Assembly: GCF_002099425.1 (NCBI RefSeq)
Contig: NW_018344260.1
Coordinates: 1,904,501 to 1,968,500, forward strand
Origin: Phascolarctos cinereus
Lineage: Eukaryota; Chordata; Mammalia; Diprotodontia; Phascolarctidae
Reading direction: 5' to 3'
DNA length: 64,000 nucleotides
In this document: piece after piece, positions 46,908-58,050 of the stretch
How the letters are laid out: every line of letters starts with the position of its first letter
How positions within the stretch are numbered: the stretch's first letter is position 1
Program-made: the position numbers and the translations under genes
The notes under the pieces: model-generated
What the model saw: the letters and a program-made list of their open reading frames with translations, nothing else
Databases searched by the model: none
What the model was told of the DNA's origin: nothing

Positions 46908-46980
46908 TTAGCTTAAGAAGAGATCAAACCTATGACCTTTGTCTTAGTGGCATGGTGCTCTCATACACTGAGCTAACCAA
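46908..46980 (-). pseudogene. Degenerate tRNA-Ile-like sequence
   Basis: The minus strand reads TTGGTTAGCTCAGTGTATGA, GAGCACC, CACTAAGACAAAGGTC and GGTTTGATCTC. A- and B-box-like words stand at tRNA spacing and resemble tRNA-Ile (GGTTAGCTCAG, CTAATAACGCCAAGGTC, GGTTCGATCCC). The acceptor and anticodon stems do not pair, so it is a relic, either a tRNA pseudogene or a tRNA-derived SINE head. Confidence 0.4.
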
Positions 46981-47339
46981 AAATAAAATATGTAAATTAT
47001 CATGAAAAAATTACAGTAAAAGACCCATTTAAATCTTCTTTACTGGTCATCCACTTTCATTCTATAATACTAGCATTCTCTTTAAAACAAAATTAACAAA
47101 ATACGGGATTTCACAGATCACAGCTATCCCACCAATTTTTGTGGTGCCAACTACAAATCTGACAAGTATATCATCTCAGGCACTTATAAAGACACTTACC
47201 AGAACAGAACCAAGGATACATACATCTCAGGAGCTCTTCTCTCCAAACTGATATTAACCTATTAATGATTATATTTTAAGTACTGTCACTTAATCAGTTC
47301 CAAATCTACCTAACTAAACTATCATTAAGCCCAAACCCT

Positions 47340-47610
47340 CGCAGAGTAGCTACATGGTACCATGGATAGAGCACTGGACTTAAAGTTAGAAGACCTAAGT
47401 TCAAATCCAGCCTCAGATAACTTATTAACTGTGTGACCATGGACAAGTTACTTAATATCTGTCTACCTTGGTTTCCTCATCCGTAAAATAAAAGGGGACA
47501 ATAATAGGACCTAACTCTCAGGGCTGATATAAAGATCAAATGAGAAAATATTTGTAAAGTGTTTTGCAAACCTTAAAGCTCTAATTATTATTGTTGTTGT
47601 TGTTATCCAT
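47340..47610 (+). repeat. SINE with Mar1-like head and MIR-like tail
   Basis: GAGTAGCTACATGGTACCAT, GATAGAGCACTGGACTTAAA, GTGTGACCATGGACAAGTTA and GTGTTTTGCAAACCTTAAAG, then a TTATTGTTGTTG tail. Confidence 0.75.
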
Positions 47611-47984
47611 TTTACCCATAAGCATTGTGTAAGAGATTTTTGTCAAATGTTTTGTTGAAATCTATTTCTGAATTCAGATCCTGGTGGGCATTCCATTAGA
47701 TATAACTTATTTTGCTTATCCTTAGAATTAAGACCAATGAATAAAAGTTAGGCAGGCAGATTTCTGCTCAGGGTAAGGATGAATTTCTTACAATTAGAGC
47801 CGTCTAAACATGAAATGATAGCAATATGAGGTGAAGAGTTACCTGTGATAGGAGGTTTTGAAAGCAAATAGGTTGAATACCTGCTTGAGGTGTCATAGAG
47901 TGAGAGGAATTATCTTAGTATTACATTATTAACCAATTATTAAATTAGAATCCAGGTTTTTCTCCTTTAATTTCTTCATTTAAG

Positions 47985-48480
47985 GCCCAGACCCTGTAGA
48001 AGGCCAGTCAGTCTCTAAGGACACAGCTGATTGATAATGCTGCCCTAACCCTGGGAACACATTCTTCAATCTTGACCCTACCCAACTAGGAGATCTTACT
48101 TCTATTTAGAATGTAAACAGAATCTAGTCTAGGCAGTTCCTGACCTGAGGAAATGAACAAGGGTCCTTATAACCCTGTATTAGAATTTAAGGTGACCCAG
48201 CTCATGAAGGAGAAAGCCAACCAGAATGGTCTGGAAAGAGATGGATTCCAGATTGCTGGAGGCAGCACATTCTCAGCAGGAGAAGCTGAAGACTTCTAGC
48301 CCACTTCCTCATTAAATGTCCGCCTATCAGGGTTAATTTTTACTTGTCAGGGGCATCCCCTTGTCTAAAAGTATATTAAAGCTTTCAGCCTCTCCATGGT
48401 TTTGTTTTTGTTTTTCCAAGAGAAACCAATGATGATTAATTTATTAATTATTAGCTAGTCTAATTAATAAATTGATTATT
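47985..48480 (+). mobile_element. LTR-like element, fossil, split by an L1
   Basis: Same family as 4045-4695 in the opposite orientation. It stops at AATTGATTATTAG, an L1 follows, and TTATTAATTACCCC resumes the family sequence at about 49125, so the L1 went into it. Old; no coding region. Confidence 0.55.
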
Positions 48481-49120
48481 AGACTCATATGTACAAAAAT
48501 ATTTATAGCAGCTCTTTTTGTGGTAGCAAAGAATTGGAAATTCAGGGGATGCCCATTAATTGGGGAAGGGCTAAACAAGTTGTGGTATATGAATGTAATG
48601 GAATACTATCGTGCTATAAGAAATGATAAGCAGGCAGACTTCAGAAAAACCTGGAAAGACTCATATGAACTGATGCTGAGTAAAATGAGCAGAATCAGGA
48701 AAATACTGTACACAGTAACAGCCACATTGTGTGATAACTGACTGGGATAGACTTAGCTCTTCTCTGCAATGAAAGGATCTAAGACAACTCCAAAAGAGTC
48801 AGGATGGAAAATGCTATCCACATCCAGAAAAAGAACCATGGAGTCTGAATGCAGATGGAAGCATGCTATTTGCTCTCCTTTTCTTTTGTTGTTTTGTTTT
48901 GTTTCTTCTTTCTTGTGGCTCCTCCCATTAGTTCCAACTCTTCTATACATCATGATTAATGTGAAAATATGCTTAATATGAATGTATAAGTAGAGTCTAT
49001 ATCAGATTACATGCCATTTTGAGGAGAGGGAAGAGGAAGGGGGAGGAAATTTAAAACTCAAAATCTTATGTAAGTGAATGTTGAAAACTAAAAATAAACA
49101 AATTATTGAAAAAGATAAAA
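48481..49120 (+). mobile_element. 5'-truncated L1-like LINE
   Basis: The end of ORF2 is readable for about 85 codons (CTKIFIAALFVVAKNWKFRG; LWYMNVMEYYRAIRNDKQAD; LMLSKMSRIRKILYTVTATL) with a stop after CDN. Then comes a 3' UTR with the purine tract GAGGAGAGGGAAGAGGAAGG and an A-rich end. Less decayed than the copy at 925-1700. Confidence 0.85.
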
Positions 49121-49129
49121 GTTATTATT

Positions 49130-49950
49130 AATTACCCCATGCATCACAACAGGCTATTAATGTATCAGGCATGAGATTGCATTAGGTGATCTATGAAATC
49201 CCTCTTGACTCTAAAGTTCTATGGTATGATGAAATATGCATATTTAAGTTTCAATAATAGTTCAGTTAGCAAGTATTTAATAAAAATGTACTACATGACA
49301 GGCACTGGGCTAAGTGTTAAGTGGCCAGGTCTCTTTCATTTTATAGTATTCTCTTTGTCAGTTATGTTTTCAACTGTGTCCCCTGTGACTAAAGATAAGG
49401 TTTCCATAAGCACTAAAAGAAATTCATATAGCTTAGTCCTCTCTGTAGGGAATCAGTAGAAATCGTGTTTGAAAATATCATAGTTAGGTAATGTGAACTG
49501 AAAGTCAACGAATGGGCTATTTTTCTAGCAGATTCTTTTTTATTATCAATAGTCCATAGAGACACAGTTAGCTGTTTTCCCCCCATCCCTTTTGGAGTCA
49601 TGGCTGCCAGGTTTTGGCAAAGTTTCTCGTTTCTTTTTAGAGCCTTTTGAGGGAGCTCTATCTGTCTTACTTGCCCTCTCTGCCTCCAGTTGCACACCTG
49701 AGAAGTCAGGAACAACACAGTCCAGTTCTGTACTTTCTTTGTTCTCTCTGGCTATGCATGCTTGCTTCTGAGAACCTCTTGCTACTGCCTTGGCCTTGCA
49801 GGTTTTCTTTTTCCCCGGGACAGATTTAAGACGGGCATAACTGCTTTCACTTTCTAGTACTGCTCCTTATGCTCTTCCGTTTTAGGAACAATATTTATAT
49901 TCTGACACAGTTAGCCTTGTCCGTTTCAGTTTTCCTACTTGGATACATTT
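49130..49950. other. No gene seen; L2-like tail near 49265
   Basis: A short reverse L2 tail (CAAGTATTTAATAAAAATGT ... GGCACTGGGCTAAGTG) at about 49265-49320. Nothing else recognised. Confidence 0.4.
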
Positions 49951-50290
49951 GCTCATGACTCCCCTCTGCACTTGGAATGTACCCTGTTCCCCATTAACAC
50001 CACCTACTTCCCCTTTTTGAAAGCTTATTTATCCTTCAAGCCCCTTCTCAAGTGGAACCTCTTTTATGAAGTTTTCCCTATCCCCCTCACTTAAAATGTT
50101 TTTCTCTCAAATGCCCAGAGCACTTTAAAAATATTTTCCTATGTACTTATCAGACACTATTTTGTGTTAGTTATTTGTGTATGGGTCTTATCTCCCTTAA
50201 TAAACTGAAATCTCCATGAGGCCAGGGACTATGTCTTTATTCATGATTATATCAATACCAGTTGATGTTCATTAGCAATGGAACAAGTAA
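49950..50290 (+). repeat. L2 LINE 3' region
   Basis: TATCCTTCAAGCCCCTTCTC, ATGAAGTTTTCCCTATCCCC and CTCCATGAGGCCAGGGACTA. Confidence 0.75.
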
Positions 50291-50524
50291 GCTTGAAAAA
50301 AAGAGGCTTGAAGCAAACAAGTCTCTTAGTTGCTGGCAAATACTAGGAATTTGTCTAAGCCTGCTGAATTCTCCTGTCTCCTAGAATGTCTTTTGGTAAA
50401 GTGGTGAATTTCTTCAATCTATTCTGGTGGCAGAACTTCTCACCTATAGCTCCCTTCCCCTTGTATTACATACTGATTTTGTGGCACATTAACTCAGTAT
50501 TCTCATTAATAAGGAAGTTGAACT

Positions 50525-50700
50525 AGATCATAAGATTGGAGATTTAGAGCAGGAAGACATCTTAAACACCATCTGGTCCAAAATCCCTCATTTTACATAT
50601 GAAAAGAACGGTGGCCTTGACAGATTAAGTGACAGAGGCAGAATTTGAACCTGGGTCTGACTTCCTCTTTTTCCTGATGATTTTCAAGGTCCTTTCATTA
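50525..50700 (+). repeat. MIR-type SINE
   Basis: AAGATTGGAGATTTAGAGCA, CCCTCATTTTACATATGAAA and GAATTTGAACCTGGGTCTGA. Confidence 0.65.
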
Positions 50701-51259
50701 GCTGATGATTCTGGTTCACTTCTTCCTTGGTATAATCTATCTACAATCCATTCTACATTAATATGGATCCATCCTTACCCTTATCTTCGAAAAACCGACA
50801 TTTGTAACTCAAAGATATCTTGCCCAGCAGTAGTCAGTGGCAGCCAGTGCCATACCCATAGAGACTGTTTAATAGTTGTTGGGTGAAAATAATTTAATGA
50901 CTAACTTGGGTCCTGAGGTTTGATTATCTTACTGTTCAAATTCTGATCATTGGATTATTAAACTAACTGCAATCTTGTATACTCAATCAATTAAGAATAA
51001 TTAATTAGGATATTTTACAATAGAGTACGTAGCTATTTTCCATACTTCTTAAAGCTGTTTAAGAATTTCAAAAGTAGGCAATTGTTGTTCATGCAAGCTA
51101 CCTAACAAAATTGATACAGAGTAAAGCAAAAAATGGGGTTGCAAATCCCAAATTCTGCTCTTCAGCTCTCAGCTCCAGTCACCATGATACTCTATGTCCT
51201 GACTCTGCTCATTTTCACTAGGGGCCTCTAACGTCTGGAATGTTCCCCCTCATCATCTC

Positions 51260-51385
51260 AGCAGTCTGTCTTCCCTTGGCTCCTTTCATCAGGTCAAATT
51301 CCATCTTCAAGAGGCAAAATTTCTATGCAAAACCACCTCCCTCCCTACCCTCACTGCAAACTGCTAGTACCTTCCCTCTCATCAT

Positions 51386-51425
<40 letters not shown>

Positions 51426-51580
51426 TGTGTGTAGCTGTTTGCATGTCTGTCTCCCTTATTGAACTGTGAACACTTTCAGAATAGAGACTGTTTTTGCCTT
51501 TGAGTGATTGGTGCTTAGCACAGAGTCTGGCACATAATAGACACTTTAAAATATTTATTGATTGATTGCGTGATTCACTC
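51260..51580 (+). repeat. L2 LINE 3' end with (TG)n at 51388-51432
   Basis: L2 order CTCCCTTATTGAACTGTGAA, GTGCTTAGCACAGAGTCTGG, ATAGACACTTTAAAATATTT. A TG repeat of about 17 units lies inside it. Another short L2 piece follows at 51840-51925. Confidence 0.75.
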
Positions 51581-52269
51581 TAAAATTAGGAAATTTTCAA
51601 TTAAGTCTTTTAAAGTATTCAATTTTAATCACTGCACATTAGGGGAACTTTTATAGCAAAATAAGAACTTTTCCCTAGATTTCCATTCCATAAAGATCCT
51701 TCTTTTTCTCTGACCTCCTATAGTACTTATAGGAAATACCACAGAATATAAGACTTCCTTGCTCTCTAATTGTTTAATGTGTCTTAGTTTTTTATCCCCA
51801 ATTAGTCCCTGATTAGGAGCTCCAGGATAGGGCTGTCTTACACTTTTATTGACTCCCACAATGCACCTAGTAGAGTGCTGGGCATCCAGGAGTTCAGTAG
51901 GCTCTTGTTGATTGAGTTGATTTACCTGGGATTGAAAAGAGCTGTGGTGTCAAGTTTTTGCTGTTCTAGGAGAGCAGAAACTGAATGTCATAGAAATGAA
52001 TTTCAAAATGTCTCTGCTTCCCAAGTAAGAGATGCTCAGCAAATGAAAGGGCATTATGACTCAAGCTTAAGCTAGAATAGCTGTCATTCTTCCAACATCC
52101 CTCGTACCAAATTGGAAAGAGTTAAGCTTGGTGATAATTTCAGTGAAAGAAATGCCAATGAACGTGCATCTCATCACCATTGGAAGGAGGAGAGACAGGA
52201 ACTAAAATGAACTAACAAGAACAATTAAAACTACAGAAACCAAGTGACCAACTATTAAACCTAATGACC

Positions 52270-52400
52270 AACTGATTGAAACAATCAATCATTCAATGAT
52301 CATTTCTTCAAGGAGTTCACACTATGATGGAGGAAACAACATGTACATATTTATGTAGATGTACAAGATACAGTCTTAAAAGGAGCTAACTCCAAGGAAC
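52270..52400 (-). repeat. L2 LINE 3' fragment
   Basis: AGGAGTTCACACTATGATGG and GGAAACAACATGTACATATT are reverse L2. Confidence 0.6.
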
Positions 52401-52980
52401 TCCTTGTTGTGGCTCCTTACGATCAGATTACAAAGAAATAGAATTTAGTTCTATAACAAGAATGTGAAGAAAGTTCCTTGGAAAGATTCTTAAAGAGAAT
52501 ATTAAACCAGGGCAGCCTATAATCCACTGAATGACTCTCTTAGGGAGACAGCTGCCCACCAGATTGAAGCTTGTGATTTTTGTTTCATTGATGGCAGTGT
52601 GGCAAGACAGACAACAGGAAGAGATTACTACATAGTGGCTTTCATTTTAGAAACAGAATAGATTAGCTCAATTAGATTATTTTTAAATAAACTGCCAAGT
52701 TATGCTGCTGCAGCTAGTATGGTAAATTTACCCACATGCAGTACCTTCTGTACCACCATGGGCCTACCCCCACTCTCATGGTATGGTAAGTAGGTATACA
52801 AGTTTGGAGAATTTTTTCAGTAAGTTCCCAGGGAAAGATTTTGATGAAAAGGAACAAATCCAAATACTCTACACAAAGCACCCATAGCTTGGGAGGTCAC
52901 ATTTCTGTATTTTAACTGAATTTCCAGTTATAGCTCCCAAATCCCTCCCACCAATGATCTATTTGCATGAAGTTTTTGTA
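52400..52980. other. No feature seen
   Basis: No repeat or exon recognised in this intron segment between an L2 fragment and a MIR-type SINE. Confidence 0.35.
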
Positions 52981-53340
52981 GGATCATAGATAGCAAGGTT
53001 AGGGGGACCTCAGAGGCTCTCTAGTCAAGCCCCTTTTGTTTTACAGATAAATTAACTGAGGCCCAGGGAAGTTAACTGACTTGTCCAAAAGCATATGAGT
53101 AGTAAACATCAAAGGTAGGGATTAGTTCTAGTTTTTGTTCAGTTGTGTCTGACTCTTCATGACCCCATGGATCACACTGTCTATGGGGTTTTCTTGGCAG
53201 TAGATTAAAGCAAACAGAGGTTAAGTGACTTGCCCAGGATCATACAGCTAGTAAGTATCCAAGGCTGAATTTGAACTCAGGTCTTCCTGACTCCAGGCCC
53301 AGCATTCTATTTACTGTGCTATCTAGCTGCCTCTAGTAGG
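52980..53340. repeat. MIR-type SINE (+) and Mar1-type SINE (-)
   Basis: MIR-like at 52980-53120 (GGATCATAGATAGCAAGGTT, ACTGAGGCCCAGGGAAG). Reverse Mar1 at 53125-53338 with its RTE-like tail first (GTTCAGTTGTGTCTGACTCT) and its head last (GCTATCTAGCTGCCTC). Ends about 125 bp from the exon donor at 53464. Confidence 0.8.
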
Positions 53341-53403
53341 AAGTACTTCAGTCTCCTGAGGCAGTGATTTTCTCTACTTTTCTATGGAGATAGAGACAGA
53401 CAT

Positions 53404-53404
<1 letters not shown>

Positions 53405-53454
<50 letters not shown>
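53405..53454 (-). repeat. (TG)25 repeat at +11 of the UNC13B intron
   Basis: Twenty-five CA units on the plus strand read as UG in the UNC13B pre-mRNA. The intron begins GTGGGTACTC and the repeat follows at once. UG repeats are the known target of TDP-43 and CELF proteins. The position next to the donor where isoforms diverge makes it a candidate splicing control element. The repeat length is probably polymorphic. Confidence 0.95.
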
Positions 53455-53460
<6 letters not shown>

Positions 53461-53464
53461 CCAC

Positions 53465-53699
53465 CTGAGGGCCCTCCGCTCTGGGTAATCAAAGTCATAA
53501 CTCTGCACAGAGTCATTGCAGGAGTCCCGAGAGCTGCCCTGAAGAAACAGCTGCTCCTGCAGCTGGGCTGGCACAGAGAACTGGTGAACAGAGGCATTGG
53601 GTTGGGAAGTAGTATGATATGGAGGAGGAATGCTGTTGCTGGTCTCACTGCGGTAGTCACTGTCTCGATCATCCACAGCACTGTCCGGGTCCTCAAAAG
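53465..53699 (-). CDS. UNC13B: UNC13B exon with [20 protein letters not shown] signature
   Basis: The 235-nt exon starts after TTCTTCCTCAG and ends at CTCAG|GTGGGT. Translation runs [20 protein letters not shown] through DYPERRAL, matching from memory the vertebrate Munc13-2 linker between the C2A and C1 domains. UNC13A has the same [20 protein letters not shown] core but a different tail (YSDSMHSYEEF), whereas the ending [20 protein letters not shown] is UNC13B-like. The acceptor takes CT as the last two bases of a split codon and the donor leaves AG. AG plus C from 32458 gives Ser ([11 protein letters not shown]). AG plus A from 43567 gives Arg (RQGSLVRNEK). The exon is therefore the branch point for the normal and the giant isoform. 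A long TG repeat starts 11 nt into the downstream intron. Confidence 0.95.
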
Positions 53700-53924
53700 C
53701 TGAGGAAGAATTGCAATTAGTACCCAACACTCTAGCCTCAGTCCTTCAAGGCCTCCCTGTTTCCAACTCATTTAGTTGTGAGCCTGGGCCAAGAATATGT
53801 AAAGCTGCTACATAGTGGGCTCAGAGACCACTTAATCCACAACAAAAACTCTTCTGTTGCTCCATCCTTTGTTCCCATTCATATTACTCCCTAATTATCA
53901 AACGTGACTAGTCACAGATCATTT

Positions 53925-54115
53925 CTGGATCTCTTTGCTGGGACTCAGTTTCCTCACCCATATACTGAAAGAACCAGAGCAGATGGTCTATGATCCCTTT
54001 CAACTCCAAATCATACAACCTCATATGATTAGCCTCAAAGTCATGCTTTTATTAAATGAAAGGACCAGGACTCCAATTCATGTTGTCTGACTTCCAGTTT
54101 AGTGTTCTTTCCAAC
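53925..54115 (+). repeat. SINE/MIR remnants
   Basis: GGACTCAGTTTCCTCACCCA, GGTCTATGATCCCTTTCAAC and AGTTTAGTGTTCTTTCCAAC. Confidence 0.5.
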
Positions 54116-54639
54116 AAACCATATAGACTCTCCATTTAAAGCAAGAAAGGTTTGTGGGGGCAAGGGGTGGTCCTTCCTTCCTACACTGGTCTATCCTTTT
54201 CTTGGAATAGAGGAAAAGGGAAACAGTTTTCTGGTTTGATTTTCACAAATTAAATGCCATAGTCTGGACAATGGGCATTTTCATCTATTTAGTTGTTTGT
54301 CTCCCCCCATCCCTCCCAAGGAATTTTAGGATAATCTCTTTTTAGCGATCATGGATCCCATTGCAGACACCTGATTGTAAATCAGCACAATATCATTTGC
54401 AAAGTGGAGCACTGAGAGGATTTAATCACCTATAGGAACTCTCAACCATTTTTATGTCATCAACCCCCTTCCCAGAATGTTTGTTACCTATGTTTATAAC
54501 TAAAGAAAATGCTTAATTTCAGTTAGAGATTAGTAAAAAGACGTACTTTTTTTTTACTTAGACTCCTATCTGTCCAAACATGATTACTGGACAATCCCTG
54601 ATGTATAGGGAATCCCTTTTCACTTTGGACTTTGGGTAA

Positions 54640-55140
54640 GACATCTTCCACTTCAGCGGTGACTACTTTTACCAAGCATTCATTCACCTTGTTTTATGCT
54701 TCACTTGGCATTAATATCCAGAAAGATGTTAGAAAGTTGTTTTTGGTGGTTGGAGTTATCAGTGAATCTTGAATGATCTTGATATATACATGAGACACTC
54801 AGGAGAAAAACCTTTTAACATTTTGTTTTTCTCTGCCAAGACTCATGCCCTCCCTTTTTGGCTTTTAATAATTGATAAATGATAAACAGAAAAGGAACCT
54901 TTATTCTTTGCACTTTTAGTTCAACTATCAAACTGTAAAGATGTAAATCTGCTACAGAAAATCATTTGTAAAAATGTGCCTGTTTCTTCTTCATAGCTTC
55001 ATCAAAGCTGCCATTAATACATGTGAAGATCTCATTCATCTTTGTAAAAATCTTTCAGAATTTAGCCATGTAGGTTGGTAATCATTAATGTCATCTTGAT
55101 CACTTTTGGGGAGAAATAATAAAATCTGTTCTTTCCCGAA
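54640..55140 (-). repeat. RTE LINE, reverse transcriptase part, inverted
   Basis: The minus strand reads DQDDINDYQPTWL (cf. DINNYRPICLL in RTE) and further broken blocks. It faces the plus-oriented C-terminal part at 55250-55565. Confidence 0.6.
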
Positions 55141-55144
55141 TTCC

Positions 55145-55240
55145 TATTGTTAGTACCACAGTACATAGATTCCATTTAATAATATTTATTGCATACCTAC
55201 TATGTGCAAGGCAATGGTCAAGCATTGCAAATGGACAATA
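55145..55240 (-). repeat. L2 LINE tail between RTE halves
   Basis: TTTAATAATATTTATTGCAT, ACCTACTATGTGCAAGGCAA. Confidence 0.65.
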
Positions 55241-55249
55241 AATTAGGTT

Positions 55250-55565
55250 CAGAATTAAATTAGAGGAAAAGAAGAATAGGCTAGATTGTACTTGGGACAT
55301 ACAAAAGTTCTTCTGGAGATAATATATGGCTGTGAATCTCTGAAAAATCAAAGATATGAGTGACCCAGAAGACAATGGAATAATGCATGAGGCGTGCAAT
55401 TAGTCTGTAGTATGTTTCCAAAAATGATCCACATGCAAGAAATAGCATAAAGAATCTTATCACAGAAATGTGTGACTGTAAAAAAAGAGATGGGCTGGTC
55501 ATCAGCCCAAGTATCACACCTATAAAATGTAAAAAGACTTAAAGAAAGACCTCTAGTACATTGGG
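55250..55565 (+). repeat. RTE LINE, C-terminal part, plus orientation
   Basis: Broken plus-strand frames resemble the end of RTE ORF2 (KFFWR.YMAVNL in place of LLYGSETW; a degraded CDCKKRWAGH-like block). Its partner half lies inverted at 54640-55140. Confidence 0.5.
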
Positions 55566-55574
55566 ATGAAGAGG

Positions 55575-55860
55575 AGGAGGAAGAGGATAGCATTTATACA
55601 GTGCTTAACCACTTACAAAGCAGTATATAAATATTATCTCATCTTATTCTCACAACAACTCTGAGAGTTAGGTGCTATTATTATGCCCATTTTACAGATA
55701 AGGAAACTAAGGCAGACAAGGGTTAAGTGACTTGCCCAGGGTCACACAGCTAATAAATGTCTGAGGCTGAATTTGAACTAAGGTCTTCCTGACTCTGGCC
55801 CTGTGCTCTAATTACTGCCTTGTGCTACTTAGCTGTGAGAACCTGAATAGGAATAAAAGG
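55575..55860 (+). repeat. MIR-type SINE
   Basis: TTCTCACAACAACTCTGAGA, CCATTTTACAGATAAGGAAA, GACTTGCCCAGGGTCACACA and CTGGCCCTGTGCTCTAATTA; nearly complete. Confidence 0.85.
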
Positions 55861-56079
55861 ACACGTAGGTGAAGATAGCGCTTTCTGCGCTGGCTCACAC
55901 CAATGAAATTATAGAGCTATTGAAATTTGTTTTAAATATATATATTGAATGATTCTATCAAAGTAAAAATTTGGCAGACATAGAAGAACTGTGAGGGCTC
56001 CTGGAAGTACAAACTAAGACCTAAGGATTCTGACCAATGGGTCTAAAATTCAACGAACAGAAATCTTAGTGCTTTTCCT

Positions 56080-56310
56080 GGTGTTTCTTAATTTTAGTGC
56101 CTTCCCTCAGAGACTATCTATGATTTATCCCACATATATCTTCTCTATACATAGTTGTTTACATGTTATCTCCCTCATTAGACTGTGAGCTCTTGAGAGC
56201 AGGGCCTGTCTTTTGTGGGGTTTTTTGTTTTTTTGTTTTGTTTTATATTAACACCATGTGTGGAATGTAGCTAGCACATAATATTTACTGCCTGAACTTG
56301 ACTTATCTAG
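56080..56310 (+). repeat. L2 LINE 3' end
   Basis: CTCATTAGACTGTGAGCTCT, a G/T-rich stretch, then GCTAGCACATAATATTTACT. Confidence 0.75.
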
Positions 56311-57860
56311 CTTCAATAATATTTCCTCAACCTCTAAACTCAGCTCATAAAGAATCATTCCTCTTTTGCTGTACTCTGAGGGAGAGAGCAGCACTGGGTT
56401 GAATTCAGGGAAAAGTGGAAAAAGAAATGTAAATTAAATCATTCAAGATGATGTTGAAAACATGGCCAAGTTTACTTGACAACAAAGATTACTATTCAAC
56501 AGAATTTTCTCTGCCTCTCACTGATTTCATGGGGTGAAATTAAAATTAACAGCCTTTGTAAATGTGTCAGCTACAATGCACAACAGTCAGACTTAGTCCT
56601 GTGCAAAAATAAAGGCTGATTATACTGTGTTTTTAAGGCAGCTCAATATAGAAGCTCTTTGTTGTCACTCTTAAAAAGGATGACATTTCTGATACCACCT
56701 TTGACATCTGCTATTCATCTGTCTGAGAGAGGTGGTCCCAGGCAGTTAGTTCTTCTTTGGCAGGTTACTAGTTAGGAACTAGAGAAAAAGACAGGGCAGA
56801 CACACCACAAAACAAGGAGGAATGCCCACAAGACCCATTTTGGCCACCACCAGGATAACCACAGCCATAGTATTAGTTGAAAAAAACCATCAGATCTAAA
56901 TAGAGCCTGAAAAGCTGCAAGGCAAGTCTGCATGACTCATCCCCACAGGACTGTCTGACATGGAAGAATAACTGTGTGAAATTCTTCTGTCAGTCACCTA
57001 ATGGGACTAATCCTGACATGTCAAGCCTGGATCAAAATAAGGGCAGTCACAGGCTTTTAAACAGTGATTTGGTTTCAATGATATTTCTAGCCATGCATTC
57101 TTCCCACATACAATGTTAACTAGTAGATGGAGAATGCTTTATTGATGTAGGACACTCATAAAAGCCCATTGTTTCATTTTGTTTTCACTCATTGAAAACA
57201 TCCATCTAGCCTTGAAGTCTCAAGGCTAATTCTTGGCTCTTTCCAAATGCAATCAGGTCAGTCTGATTGCCCTCTGAGAAGGTAGCACACAACCTCTTGC
57301 TCCTGACTATACCATTAGGTGTAGTTATCTGCTGAGCAAACCAACAGCACTGTTGCAACAAAATAAACCAAATTTCAAAAGATTGAAAAAACATTTCAAA
57401 TTGCCACTCGATACTAGTCACAATAATAAGTTGGCAATTACAGAGATCTTACAGTTTACAAAGTACTTTACCATAGATTATTTTACGAACTTGATACCTG
57501 ACACAGAATTTAAAGACTATAGATGGTGGAGGTGGGGCTCAATGATCATTTACTAAGATATCATATCATCTGTGTGAATTAACTCTTCCTACTTCAAAAA
57601 CTGAGTATCAAAACTCTGGTGGAACATATCAAATTAACCTTGGGCTTTCTGGAGGGAATTAATGTTTAAAACTCATGGCTTTTCATCTTGCTCACAAATG
57701 CCTTAAAATCAGAAAATTTAGGTGTACTGCCTTTCAGGTCTTGGTTGGGAATCCCTCTTCCAGCTTTAATCCTCCCTGTATATACAACAGCATACAATGT
57801 TATGTAAAGCATACAATACATACCATTATTCACCAATGTCTTTCATTAGAGAGCTACATA
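56310..57860. other. Mostly non-repeat intron
   Basis: Apart from a MIR fragment at 57420-57490 I recognise nothing. The AT-rich stretch 56430-57160 could be a conserved non-coding element. No exon signature. Confidence 0.35.
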
Positions 57861-57864
57861 AAAG

Positions 57865-58050
57865 ATCATAGACCTAGACTTGGGACAGACTTTTAAAATC
57901 ATCTAGTTGAACTCACTCATTTTACAAATGAGGAAACTGATGCCCAGGGAGATTAAATGATTTGTCCAAGGCCCCCCAAATGTCAGTACCAAGATTTGGA
58001 CCTAGCTCTTTTGACTCCAAATCCAGTACTCTTTCCGCTGTACCCTAAAA
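57865..58050 (+). repeat. MIR-type SINE
   Basis: CATAGACCTAGACTTGGGAC, TTTACAAATGAGGAAACTGA and CAGTACTCTTTCCGCTGTAC. Confidence 0.75.

Noticed and set aside
48472-48741. An 89-codon frame ending YTVTATLCDN
   Set aside because: End of L1-type ORF2 in a 5'-truncated copy; not a gene.
53374-53464. Extension of the 53465 exon through the CA repeat (runs of VCVCVCV)
   Set aside because: This reads past a good donor into a microsatellite; the donor phase fits the known downstream exon.
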